A program made the position numbers and the translations under genes. The notes below the pieces were generated by a model. That model did not search any database and was not told the origin of the DNA. It saw nothing but the letters and a program-made list of their open reading frames with translations. From a virus, in IMG/VR virus record IMGVR_UViG_3300008267_000121, positions 1 to 39,286 of that record: 39,286 nucleotides of DNA. One strand, 5' to 3'. Within the stretch, counting starts at the first letter, position 1; every line of letters starts with the position of its first letter. Of this stretch, positions 28,498 through 35,478 are shown one piece after another.

Positions 28498-28837
28498 TGA
28501 TTGGTTTTCATTTTATGAAAATAAAAAACACATAGCTAATATTTTTTATTTATCAGTAGATAAAAAGTATTTAACTTTCTTAATTAGAACTAAAATTGTT
28601 GGAGTCAATGGAGTCTTAAAAATTAACCCCATTAATGTAGACGATTTTATCATAGAGCCACTAATTCACGAATCGTTTTTAAATTTTATTTCTAAAGAAA
28701 AAAAATCGCTAACCGCGTTTGAAGATGTAAAAACATCTATCTCTAATAATAAATTTAAAATTTTAATAAAGTCACCTACTTGGAAATTTGGATTTAATAA
28801 ATTTTTGCAGCAAAGAAATTTATCATGGGCTCTCTAA
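28463..28837 (+). CDS. Hypothetical protein, about 124 aa
   Basis: There is no in-frame ATG at the front, so the start is probably TTG 28463 or GTG 28481, both overlapping the previous gene. The product is lysine-, phenylalanine- and asparagine-rich (NDWFSFYENKKHIANIFYLS). It overlaps the next gene by 13 bases. No family is recognised. Confidence 0.55.
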   Translation: MTPAPKVKPKHNDWFSFYENKKHIANIFYLSVDKKYLTFLIRTKIVGVNGVLKINPINVDDFIIEPLIHESFLNFISKEKKSLTAFEDVKTSISNNKFKILIKSPTWKFGFNKFLQQRNLSWAL

Positions 28838-29211
28838 AAAATAATAAATTTATTATCATTAAAAATGAAGACCCTCACTCGGCTAGTCTTAAGCTATCTG
28901 ATACTGGAGAAAATTTATTTAAAATTTTAAATAAAAATAATTTTTTCTACTATCAAGTATCTTTAGATGATTCAAATAAAAAATACTTTAGCATTGCTGA
29001 ATACCATTCAGCCGCAACTTCAAAAGAAAAGTCTTATACTATTCGCTTTATTAAAGCTAGCCACCCCAACAATGAGCACCCTATCTTTCACTCCGATGAT
29101 TTTATAAAATCTTTAGATTTTAACTTTGAAAGTAAATTAAATTCAAAGAGTATCGAATCTATGATTAATAAAATTATACATAAATACGAGCTTATTAGGA
29201 CATTGGTTTAG
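28825..29211 (+). CDS. Hypothetical protein, 128 aa
   Basis: This is a very AT-rich gene whose product is rich in K, N, S and F, with strands such as FFYYQVSLDD and YTIRFIKAS. It overlaps its upstream neighbour. No motif is recognised. A 6-7-bp TGCCATT/AATGGCA hairpin (29215-29230) follows its stop. Confidence 0.6.
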   Translation: MGSLKNNKFIIIKNEDPHSASLKLSDTGENLFKILNKNNFFYYQVSLDDSNKKYFSIAEYHSAATSKEKSYTIRFIKASHPNNEHPIFHSDDFIKSLDFNFESKLNSKSIESMINKIIHKYELIRTLV

Positions 29212-29237
29212 CTTTGCCATTAAAATGGCATATATAA

Positions 29238-29444
29238 ATGAAACATTACAATTGTCCTTATTGTAAGAAAAAAATTCCGCTAGAAAATGATTGGGGTGAC
29301 TTATATCTAGGAATATCAATTACCCGTGGCTTTCATGGCGGAGAATGGTTAAAATATCTTTGCGGTCAGTCTTTTATTAAGATGTTTTGCCAATGTATTG
29401 ATGCAGAACCTAAAAGTGTAGATGATTTATTGGAAGATGTTTAA
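29238..29444 (+). CDS. Small cysteine-rich protein, 68 aa
   Basis: CPYC at residues 6-9 and two further Cys near the C-terminus (MFCQC) suggest a zinc-ribbon-like fold with the spaced pair CxxC...CxC. The middle contains GISITRGFHGGEWLKYLCG. The function is unknown. Confidence 0.6.
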   Translation: MKHYNCPYCKKKIPLENDWGDLYLGISITRGFHGGEWLKYLCGQSFIKMFCQCIDAEPKSVDDLLEDV

Positions 29445-29496
29445 TATTAAATATCTAGGTGATATATCACACTCTGGTTCTTAAAAAGGAAATTAT

Positions 29497-29745
29497 ATGA
29501 AGAATTTTTCAATTTATGGTTATATTCGCCGTATCGATCTAGATAATCATCAAATTCGCATTAGGCAAAGTGATGATTACCTCTCTCCACTTGTATTTGA
29601 GGGTCTCTTTAAACAAGAGCTATTACCTCAATTAAAAGAAGCCTATCACGAAGTTCTACCTGTTAAGTTAGAAGTTTGGGGAGAGACTATCGTCGATGTT
29701 AAAATTGACAAGCCTGTAGCCGATTTCTCTTACGAGATAACCTGA
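29497..29745 (+). CDS. Small beta-rich protein, 82 aa
   Basis: Alternating strands (FSIYGYIRRIDLDNHQIRIR, then VKLEVWGETIVDVKID) suggest a small barrel. AAAAAGGAAATTAT precedes the ATG. It sits 7 bases before the phosphoesterase gene. The function is unknown. Confidence 0.65.
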   Translation: MKNFSIYGYIRRIDLDNHQIRIRQSDDYLSPLVFEGLFKQELLPQLKEAYHEVLPVKLEVWGETIVDVKIDKPVADFSYEIT

Positions 29746-29752
29746 AAAAAGC

Positions 29753-30475
29753 ATGAAACTTTTAATTGCAAGTGATCTCCATTTTGAATTTCACGCAGAT
29801 AATGGAAAATCTTTTATTAAAGATTATTTTTGCGATGATGATTATGATGTTTTGGTTTTAGCTGGAGACATTCAATTAGAGAAAAATTTAAAAGACACTA
29901 TGACGGAGCTTTCCAAAATTGGAAAGCCGGTAATTTTTGTTCCAGGTAATCACGAATATTACTATTCCAGTTTGCCTCAAATGACAGCTACCATGGAAAA
30001 AATTGCCAAGATTCCAAACATCTACCCACTTGATAATCAAATCAAAACCATTGATGGGTTTAGGTTTTTAGGATCTACTTTATGGGTAACTCACTCCTTA
30101 ATTTCTGAACCACTAGATAAACTTATGAATTGCTTTAAAACAATTAAAGGTCTAGTGGACTTCTTGGGACCAAAACATCAAGAATCGGTTAAGTTCATAA
30201 ATGAAAACTTAAAGGAAGGGGATGTTGTTATTACCCATCACCTTCCACATAAAGAGTGTATTCATCCTAAATTTGCCCAATCCAATCTTAATAGATACTA
30301 CATGAGTCATCTTGGACCATTGGTAGAAGAAAGGGGAGCTAAATTATGGATTCATGGTCACAGTCATGAATCCATGGACCAGCTTATTGGTAACACAAGA
30401 GTTATTAGAAATCCCTTTGGATATCATCATCTAGATTTAAATCTTTCTTTTACCAGAAAGATTGTTGAAATTTAA
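29753..30475 (+). CDS. Calcineurin-like metallophosphoesterase, 240 aa
   Basis: All metal-binding motifs are present in order: SDLHFEFH (D-x-H), LVLAGDIQLE (G-D), VPGNHEYYYSS (G-N-H-E), VITHHLPHK (H) and WIHGHSHE (G-H-x-H). This fold uses two metals to hydrolyse phosphodiesters or phosphomonoesters. The substrate is unknown, and phage members act on cyclic nucleotides, nucleic acid ends or proteins. It lies 12 bases before a P-loop kinase, a pairing that may indicate nucleic-acid end processing. Confidence 0.9.
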   Translation: MKLLIASDLHFEFHADNGKSFIKDYFCDDDYDVLVLAGDIQLEKNLKDTMTELSKIGKPVIFVPGNHEYYYSSLPQMTATMEKIAKIPNIYPLDNQIKTIDGFRFLGSTLWVTHSLISEPLDKLMNCFKTIKGLVDFLGPKHQESVKFINENLKEGDVVITHHLPHKECIHPKFAQSNLNRYYMSHLGPLVEERGAKLWIHGHSHESMDQLIGNTRVIRNPFGYHHLDLNLSFTRKIVEI

Positions 30476-30487
30476 AAAAGGTAAGGT

Positions 30488-31012
30488 ATGGCACAAATGA
30501 AAATTATTATTATGTCTGGTATTCCTGGTAGTGGAAAAAGCAAATATGTAGATCATCTTCGTAAAGAATATTCGGACGACCTATTTGCAGTTTGCTCTGC
30601 CGATCATTTCTTTCAAAAAGACTCTTCTGGTAAATTTGACGAAGAGGCAGAGTACAAGTTTAACGCTTCTAAGCTATCTGAAGCTCATGGAGAGTGTCTG
30701 AGGAATTTCCTCAAAGAAATTTATCCATCAGAGACTGCCCGCTTTGGATATAAGCCCAATTTTGTTATCGTAGATAACACCAATTCCAGTACATTGGAAA
30801 TGGCGCCCTATGTAAACATTGCCTCTGCTTATGGTTATCCGGTAGAGATTGTAACCGTTAAATGTGATCCTCATTTAGCGGCAGAAAGAAATCTTCATGG
30901 AGTATCGTATACTACATGCTCCATGATGGATGCCTCTATAAAGAATAGAGTTATTCCACCTTACTGGAATGTTAAGCTTACAACAATTGACGGAGAGGAT
31001 ACGTATCTTTGA
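30488..31012 (+). CDS. P-loop kinase (AAA_33/PNK-like), 174 aa
   Basis: Walker A is GIPGSGKSK (about 11-19). CSADHFF, the FVIVDNTNSS block and a C-terminal basic helix follow. This is the layout of polynucleotide-kinase-like P-loop proteins of the AAA_33/N4BP2L type. It would phosphorylate a nucleic acid 5' end or a small substrate. It follows the phosphoesterase gene and overlaps the next gene by 4 bases (ATGA). The exact substrate is uncertain. Confidence 0.85.
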   Translation: MAQMKIIIMSGIPGSGKSKYVDHLRKEYSDDLFAVCSADHFFQKDSSGKFDEEAEYKFNASKLSEAHGECLRNFLKEIYPSETARFGYKPNFVIVDNTNSSTLEMAPYVNIASAYGYPVEIVTVKCDPHLAAERNLHGVSYTTCSMMDASIKNRVIPPYWNVKLTTIDGEDTYL

Positions 31013-31266
31013 TGATTAGTTCAATGGAAGATAGGGCTAGGCTGGCAAGTCAGTTATATCATAAATCTTTTGATTACTTTGAGAGTAAAAGTGATTCCAA
31101 AAATAAAATTGGAATTAAATTTACTTATCTTCTTCGAGCCATTCTCGATGGAGTTTCAATTGAATTAGACTGCTCATTCTCTGAAAATCAAGAGCTGGTC
31201 AAACACTTGCGAGATTGTTTTGGATTAAATCACCCCGTCTGGGACTTTATTCATTTAGAATTTTGA
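31009..31266 (+). CDS. Hypothetical protein, 85 aa
   Basis: This mostly helical protein (MEDRARLASQLYHKSFDYFE) has a DGVSIELDCSF strand. It overlaps the kinase gene by 4 bases, so it is translationally coupled and may be a partner. No family is recognised. Confidence 0.6.
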   Translation: MMISSMEDRARLASQLYHKSFDYFESKSDSKNKIGIKFTYLLRAILDGVSIELDCSFSENQELVKHLRDCFGLNHPVWDFIHLEF

Positions 31267-31275
31267 GGTATAGTT

Positions 31276-31482
31276 ATGCTAACTCCAAAACAAATTGCAT
31301 TTATAATTGAGGAAAAATTCTTTCAAGAAAGAGAAATTCAATGCGATTGGTTTGTAGTTGGTACTAGCGTTTCTGAAAATGAAGACCAGCACTTTGTGCT
31401 CCTTTCAGAAAAAGCAAATTGTTATTGTAGAGTAACGGTTAATTTTAAAAATGAAATTATTTATCTAAAATTTTTCTGTTAG
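31276..31482 (+). CDS. Hypothetical protein, 68 aa
   Basis: An N-terminal helix (PKQIAFIIEEKFFQEREI) precedes three probable strands (CDWFVVGTSV, HFVLLSEKAN, CRVTVNFKN). GAGGTATAGTT precedes the ATG. The function is unknown. Confidence 0.6.
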   Translation: MLTPKQIAFIIEEKFFQEREIQCDWFVVGTSVSENEDQHFVLLSEKANCYCRVTVNFKNEIIYLKFFC

Positions 31483-31491
31483 AAAGGTTAT

Positions 31492-31713
31492 ATGAGCATC
31501 AGGCAAATCTCAGATGAAGAAGCTGAACTTTTAATCTTGAATGGCGCTGGTTATTTTGGAAAAAGAGTTTGTATTGGTTCCGCTAATTTAATTGTCATTG
31601 AGGGCAATGAGGGAAAGTTTCTGGCTCCTAGAACTCACTTTAAATTTTCAGAGTTCTCGGTTGCGCCATGTGACTTTCTAGTTAAAAAAATTGGCGGAAT
31701 ACTTCCAGATTGA
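31492..31713 (+). CDS. Hypothetical protein, 73 aa
   Basis: An N-terminal helix (SDEEAELLILNG) is followed by strand-rich sequence with several Gly. AAAGG precedes the ATG. It is one of a run of small genes after the kinase. No family is recognised. Confidence 0.6.
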   Translation: MSIRQISDEEAELLILNGAGYFGKRVCIGSANLIVIEGNEGKFLAPRTHFKFSEFSVAPCDFLVKKIGGILPD

Positions 31714-31735
31714 TTTTTAAAAAAAGGAATTTACT

Positions 31736-31996
31736 ATGATTTATAAAGATAATAATTGGAGCATTGGAGAAAATTTTGTAGTTATTAGTGATAACTTTGA
31801 TCATAATCTAGACGAGGTTCAATTTGAAAAACTAATTTCGTCCCTTAAGGACTTAAAAGATCACAATCAATCAATTACAAACGCCATCTCACTCCTAAAG
31901 GACTACAGGGAATCTTTTGACTATATTTCACGAAAAGTTAAAGTAGGCGCTCTAACTGACATTGAGAATATAGTTAACAGAAAGCTTGGTAAATAA
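31736..31996 (+). CDS. Small helical protein, 86 aa
   Basis: After an N-terminal strand (NFVVISDNFD), the rest is helical with regular hydrophobic spacing, as in a coiled coil (FEKLISSLKDLKDHNQSITN). AAAAAAAGGAATTTACT gives a good ribosome site. The function is unknown. Confidence 0.6.
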   Translation: MIYKDNNWSIGENFVVISDNFDHNLDEVQFEKLISSLKDLKDHNQSITNAISLLKDYRESFDYISRKVKVGALTDIENIVNRKLGK

Positions 31997-31999
31997 TTA

Positions 32000-32410
32000 A
32001 TGTCAACCCGTAGCTTTATTGGCATCCATAATCAGGATGGATCAATTAGCGGAATTTATTGTCATTGGGATGGCTACCCAACTCACGTTGGTAGTATTCT
32101 AAAAGAACACTACTCCAATGAAGATAAATTAAAAAAGCTAATTGATTTAGGGGATATCTCTTCTCTTGGAAAAGAAATTGGAGAAAAACACGATTGGAAC
32201 AATCCTCATCCAGACTGGACCGTAGCCTATGCTAGAGATAGGGAAGATCCTATTACTATAGGGGAAAGCTACGGTAGCTTATCATTAGCCAATAATAGAT
32301 TAGCTATAGGAGGGTACGATTATATGTATATTTTTTCTGGTGATAAATGGATAGTTGGATCCATTCACTTTGATAAGTGGATTGATTTAAATGACATTCT
32401 GAGAACCTGA
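32000..32410 (+). CDS. Conserved phage protein (MSTRSFIG family), 136 aa
   Basis: The start MSTRSFIGIHNQDGSISGIY, followed by CHWDGYPTHVG, LLKEHY-like and KLIDLGDISSLGKEIG segments, is a family I recognise in many phages and some bacterial genomes. It has no established function. All hallmark residues (R-S-x-I-G, Y-C-H-W-D-G-Y-P, G-D-I-S) are kept, so the gene looks intact. It is followed directly by promoter copy F. Confidence 0.85.
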   Translation: MSTRSFIGIHNQDGSISGIYCHWDGYPTHVGSILKEHYSNEDKLKKLIDLGDISSLGKEIGEKHDWNNPHPDWTVAYARDREDPITIGESYGSLSLANNRLAIGGYDYMYIFSGDKWIVGSIHFDKWIDLNDILRT

Positions 32411-32414
32411 ATAT

Positions 32415-32430
32415 ATTTTGTCCCCTATAC
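32415..32430 (+). promoter_or_regulatory. 16-base promoter-like motif, copy F
   Basis: ATTTTGTCCCCTATAC is followed by TGCGCGCCCCTATTGTGAGGG, with a CCCT/AGGG hairpin. An intrinsic terminator lies 26 bases downstream, before the next gene. Confidence 0.65.
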
Positions 32431-32456
32431 TGCGCGCCCCTATTGTGAGGGAACGG

Positions 32457-32495
32457 CGGCGACTTGATTGATTATCATTAGGTCGCCGTTTTTTT
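32457..32495 (+). terminator. Attenuator-like terminator between promoter F and its gene
   Basis: CGGCGAC (32457-32463) pairs with GTCGCCG (32482-32488), followed by seven T (32489-32495). An inner TGAT/ATCA stem sits in the loop. A transcript from copy F would reach it after about 55 bases and end before the 32517 gene. This suggests either a short RNA or attenuation. Confidence 0.7.
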
Positions 32496-32516
32496 ATTAA
32501 CTTGTATGAGGTAGTT

Positions 32517-32861
32517 GTGAGTAAGATTATTACATGCGCTGAGTGCGGTTTTGATTTCGATCTCCTTTCTGCTGAGAAGCGTAAGATTGGTGGTAAGTTG
32601 ATTCATTGCCCAGATTGTAGTGAGGAGAATACGGTTCGTTATGCCGGTGTGCAATCTGCCGATGGCAAGACTGCCCAGGCTACAATTCTTAAGTTCAAGT
32701 CTGAGCAAGATCGTAGCAGCTATATTTCTTTCTGGCAGAACAATTCTGGACTTCACAAGGGCAAGAGCTGCCAGCTCGGATCTCATTTGTCTACTACACC
32801 GTCCCTTCAATTTGAAACAGTTGTTGCCTTTAACCCATCTAATCACAAGGGTAAGGCATAA
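32517..32861 (+). CDS. Zinc-ribbon protein, 114 aa
   Basis: CAEC near the N-terminus and CPDC ~20 residues later (ITCAECGFDFDLLS, IHCPDCSEEN) form a zinc ribbon. The rest is strand-rich without a known motif. The GTG at 32517 is chosen because TGAGG lies 5 bases upstream, while an earlier TTG has no ribosome site. It is downstream of promoter F and its attenuator-like terminator. Confidence 0.7.
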   Translation: MSKIITCAECGFDFDLLSAEKRKIGGKLIHCPDCSEENTVRYAGVQSADGKTAQATILKFKSEQDRSSYISFWQNNSGLHKGKSCQLGSHLSTTPSLQFETVVAFNPSNHKGKA

Positions 32862-32912
32862 TTACTACTAATATTTTTACCTACATTTAAATGTAAAATA
32901 TAGGAGGGAAAT

Positions 32913-33146
32913 ATGGATTTGGCAAAATTTGTTACATGCCTAACAAATGATGAATTGGAATCGTTGAATGATTTAATTCATCATGAGCGCATCTGTAGAT
33001 TCGATGTTAAATCATTCCCTCCTCTAAATGAAGATGAGAGATCAATCTTGACAAACTTTGGCAAAGTGCGTACTATGATTGCTTATAAGCTAAGAACTAA
33101 TCAAAGTTTGTATGTTTGCAAGATGATGGTTGACTTGGTTAAGTAA
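32913..33146 (+). CDS. Hypothetical protein, 77 aa
   Basis: This helical protein begins MDLAKFVTCLTNDELESLND, a pattern seen in small phage proteins that bind nucleic acid or partner proteins, though no family is certain. AGGAGGGAAAT gives the strongest ribosome site in the window. An ACATTTAAATGT palindrome lies just upstream (32883-32894). Confidence 0.65.
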   Translation: MDLAKFVTCLTNDELESLNDLIHHERICRFDVKSFPPLNEDERSILTNFGKVRTMIAYKLRTNQSLYVCKMMVDLVK

Positions 33147-33189
33147 ACACGTAAATATATTTTTTAATAAGGAAAAGTAAGTTATCAGT

Positions 33190-33372
33190 ATGAATATCAA
33201 TAATCGTTACGGTCAGAATCGAATTGTAATTGTTTCTAAGAATGATGGTATGGATAATGTAAATTATCCTTCTTATGAGGACGATGATGATTGTGAGCTT
33301 GATTCCCGTTGGTCGAAGGGAAATGACCGTAAGGTGAAGGTGCTGAAGTTTAAGGAGCATAAGTCGAAGTGA
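33190..33372 (+). CDS. Small acidic/basic protein, 60 aa
   Basis: The product has an acidic centre (YEDDDDCELD) and a basic tail (KVKVLKFKEHKSK). The AAGGAAAAG upstream is 17 bases from the ATG, farther than usual, so the start is not certain. A strong hairpin follows the gene. The function is unknown. Confidence 0.5.
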   Translation: MNINNRYGQNRIVIVSKNDGMDNVNYPSYEDDDDCELDSRWSKGNDRKVKVLKFKEHKSK

Positions 33373-33378
33373 TATGAC

Positions 33379-33402
33379 GGGGCGGATAAAATTATCCGCC
33401 CC
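33379..33402 (+). terminator. Strong GC hairpin after the 60-aa gene
   Basis: GGGGCGGATAA pairs perfectly with TTATCCGCCCC (11 bp, 2-base loop). It is followed by AAATTATT, not a T-run, so it may be a terminator, an mRNA stabiliser or a processing site. Confidence 0.5.
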
Positions 33403-33428
33403 AAATTATTACCGCCGAAAGAAAAAAT

Positions 33429-33797
33429 ATGAGCATCCGCAAGATTACCCGTAAGACTATTTTTAGTTACTTTGAGATTGCTGCAAAGCTTACATTTTCT
33501 AAGAAGGATGAGAGAAGCTTTTTTCTAGGTGCGGTTGGAATTAGAAAGGACGGCAAGATTGTTACCGCCATTAATGGAAGCAGTAAGATTCCTACCAGAC
33601 AAGCCCATTGTGAGTATCGTTTGTGCACTAAGTTGGATGTTGGTTCGGTGGTTTATCTTGTACGAATGAGGCGAGACGGTTTGCTTGGAAACAGCAAGCC
33701 CTGCCCCAATTGTCAGAAGGTTTTGCGTAGTACTGGCGTTAAGAGGGTGTATTATTCCATTGGTCCAGATGAGTATGGAGTGATGGATTTCAAGTGA
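33429..33797 (+). CDS. CMP/dCMP deaminase-like zinc protein, 122 aa
   Basis: The cytidine deaminase zinc site is present: His60 and Glu62 in RQAHCEYRL, and Cys92 and Cys95 in KPCPNCQKVL. The Glu would act as the proton shuttle. The protein is short and begins MSIRKITRKTIFSYFEIAAK. Such enzymes deaminate dCMP or other cytosine forms in nucleotide metabolism, but related folds also edit nucleic acids. The H-C-E triplet in place of H-A-E is a mild variation. It follows the GC hairpin and has GAAAGAAAAAAT before the ATG. Confidence 0.8.
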   Translation: MSIRKITRKTIFSYFEIAAKLTFSKKDERSFFLGAVGIRKDGKIVTAINGSSKIPTRQAHCEYRLCTKLDVGSVVYLVRMRRDGLLGNSKPCPNCQKVLRSTGVKRVYYSIGPDEYGVMDFK

Positions 33798-33809
33798 ACA
33801 GGAGTTAAC

Positions 33810-33875
33810 ATGGATCCAGATGAAAATCCATTTGATGGTGATGATGACGATGATTTTGACTATCAGGATTACTGA
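33810..33875 (+). CDS. Acidic micropeptide, 21 aa
   Basis: The product MDPDENPFDGDDDDDFDYQD plus Y is more than half acidic. AGGAG lies 5 bases before the ATG, and the stop is followed at once by another ATG. A DNA-mimic or metal-binding role is possible but unproven. Confidence 0.45.
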   Translation: MDPDENPFDGDDDDDFDYQDY

Positions 33876-33947
33876 ATGATTCTAATTGGTGTAGGTGCAT
33901 TTGCTTGCACCTACCTTTTTTTCAAATTACTTGAGGACTTTTCATAA
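33876..33947 (+). CDS. Possible membrane micropeptide overlapping a terminator, 23 aa
   Basis: MILIGVGAFACTYLFFKLLE plus DFS is a single hydrophobic helix with an acidic end. It begins directly after the stop of the acidic micropeptide and ends directly before the next ATG. The coding bases also contain a perfect intrinsic terminator (33891-33922), so it could be only apparent. Confidence 0.3.
   Translation: MILIGVGAFACTYLFFKLLEDFS
33891..33922 (+). terminator. Intrinsic terminator
   Basis: GTAGGTGCA pairs with TGCACCTAC (9 bp), with loop TTTGCT and a run of seven T after one C. It is a clear rho-independent terminator after the deaminase and the acidic micropeptide gene. Confidence 0.85.
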
Positions 33948-34346
33948 ATGAGATTCTCTTCAACGACTGAATATAATGAAGCCCTGCCGCTAATTTCTCA
34001 GTTAGTAAGGGTGGAGAAAGGGACTGGCTCAAAGGAATATCGCAATATTCCGATTAAAATTAATTCTAAATTTTGCCTTTCCATTCAGGCTGGCGAGTAC
34101 GCTTACTCTACGCCAAGAGAAGATTATCCCTCCAATAAACATTATATAGAATTTGAAGTAGCCATTTTTCATTTTAAAAATGAAGATTGGGAGTGGTTTC
34201 CCGTATCAAATAAATTAGACTTTTTATCTTGGTCAAGTTACTTTGAGCAAGGAGACTCTACCGTTGCTGGGTACCTTGATCAAGATACAATTAAAACAAT
34301 TATTAAAGATTTAATTAGATTATCTGATTTAATTGAGTTTGTTTAA
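33948..34346 (+). CDS. Family B small protein (B5)
   Basis: This 132-aa protein lies 23 kb from the other family B genes. It has FCLSIQAGEYAY, YIEFEVAIFHF, LSWSSYF and the end DLIRLSDLIEFV, matching B4 most closely. It starts directly after the 23-aa ORF, with a terminator upstream. The function is unknown. Confidence 0.7.
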   Translation: MRFSSTTEYNEALPLISQLVRVEKGTGSKEYRNIPIKINSKFCLSIQAGEYAYSTPREDYPSNKHYIEFEVAIFHFKNEDWEWFPVSNKLDFLSWSSYFEQGDSTVAGYLDQDTIKTIIKDLIRLSDLIEFV

Positions 34347-34361
34347 CATTAGGAGCATTGC

Positions 34362-34715
34362 ATGATTAAAATTCTTTATATTCGAGACCGATTTGGTAAG
34401 AACCACGGAACCGTTGCCTATGACATTTCCAATAGGTCAAATGGAACTGTGAGCTTTGCAGTTTCATCCTGTAACTCTAAGGATCCATTTTCCAAGGAAG
34501 AGGGAATTGCTATTGCACAGGATAGGTTGGCAAGCCATCCAACAACAATTGGAATTAGACCTAACTGGTCCAATGCGGAAATTGTTAGGTCAATTCTAAC
34601 CAAGATTTCTAGGTCAGACGTTGCCTCTAACTCAAATCGTAAGCTCGCTAGAGCTATGCTGAAGCGTTATAGCCAAGCCACTTGTGGCTACACTTGTAGT
34701 GGATGCTGCTGCTGA
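34362..34715 (+). CDS. Hypothetical protein with a Cys-rich tail, 117 aa
   Basis: This small protein begins MIKILYIRDRFGKNHGTVAY and ends in TCGYTCSGCCC, with five Cys in the last ten residues. That tail could bind metal or form disulfides. AGGAGCATTGC precedes the ATG. Similar proteins with this YDISNR...CGYTC pattern occur in phages, from memory. The function is unknown. Confidence 0.65.
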   Translation: MIKILYIRDRFGKNHGTVAYDISNRSNGTVSFAVSSCNSKDPFSKEEGIAIAQDRLASHPTTIGIRPNWSNAEIVRSILTKISRSDVASNSNRKLARAMLKRYSQATCGYTCSGCCC

Positions 34716-34741
34716 ATTATAATTAACCATGGCATTAATCA

Positions 34742-34966
34742 ATGATTGTTATTTTTGCATACAAACAATATCCAGAATTTTGGCGTAAGGGTGAGCCTCC
34801 CTGTAAAATTCAAGCCAAAGATATTTTTGAAATTAAAGTAGACGGTGACGAACTCACTCTTATCAAGAGTAATTTGCATCGAATTCCGTATTCAAACAAT
34901 AGCCAAGAATCATACTATGGAGACTTAGCCAAGTATATTTCTAAAGCTATTGGGGCTGCGTGCTGA
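34742..34966 (+). CDS. Hypothetical protein, 74 aa
   Basis: An N-terminal strand (MIVIFAYKQYPEFW) and a middle strand pair (KIQAKDIFEIKVDGDELTLI) are followed by a helical end. No motif or clear ribosome site is seen. The function is unknown. Confidence 0.55.
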   Translation: MIVIFAYKQYPEFWRKGEPPCKIQAKDIFEIKVDGDELTLIKSNLHRIPYSNNSQESYYGDLAKYISKAIGAAC

Positions 34967-34997
34967 TAAATAGCAATTATGCATTAAGGGTCAATAT

Positions 34998-35186
34998 ATG
35001 AAATATAAAATTTGGGTAGAGATTGAAGCGGTAGATGAGGAGCTTGGCATCTATGAAGATGCTTCCCCCTTCCCAGTTTGTTTGGGAGAGTTCTCTTCCC
35101 TTGAAGACGCTGATCAATTTGTAATTAATTTGACCGGAAATTCATCTCTCGGAAACTCAAGCTCTCATAAGCATTATGAAGATTGA
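34998..35186 (+). CDS. Hypothetical protein, 62 aa
   Basis: A strand-turn-strand start (YKIWVEIEAVDEELGIYEDA) leads to LGEFSSLEDADQFVINL, typical of small ferredoxin-like folds. It overlaps the next gene by 11 bases. The function is unknown. Confidence 0.6.
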   Translation: MKYKIWVEIEAVDEELGIYEDASPFPVCLGEFSSLEDADQFVINLTGNSSLGNSSSHKHYED

Positions 35187-35478
35187 AATCTTACTTCAAG
35201 ATTTAAGTGAATTTTTGCTTGGTCATATGCGATACTCTATGGGTAAGCAAACCTTTGCCCCCTACATTTGTTGTGATTTAATTAAGAGATATTCTGGATA
35301 CCTATCTATTTCTCAAAAAGAAGACTTAATTAAAAACATTAAATGGTCACTTGATACTTTAAAAAATTCTGAATTTAACTTATCAGAAAACAATAAAACA
35401 AACACTTCTCCTTGGGAGGAGATTATTTCTTATTTAGAAAAAAGAATGATGGATGAGCCATCTGGAGGTAAATTTTAG
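35176..35478 (+). CDS. Hypothetical helical protein, 100 aa
   Basis: This is a helical protein (MKIEILLQDLSEFLLGHMRY) with a W-S-x-D-T-L segment and an acidic end. It overlaps the previous gene, and its stop overlaps the GTG start of the peptidase. No family is recognised. Confidence 0.6.
   Translation: MKIEILLQDLSEFLLGHMRYSMGKQTFAPYICCDLIKRYSGYLSISQKEDLIKNIKWSLDTLKNSEFNLSENNKTNTSPWEEIISYLEKRMMDEPSGGKF

Noticed and set aside
32478-32846. Reverse-strand reading frame of 122 codons
   Set aside because: It overlaps the zinc-ribbon gene with clear CxxC motifs, and the antisense product has no recognisable features.
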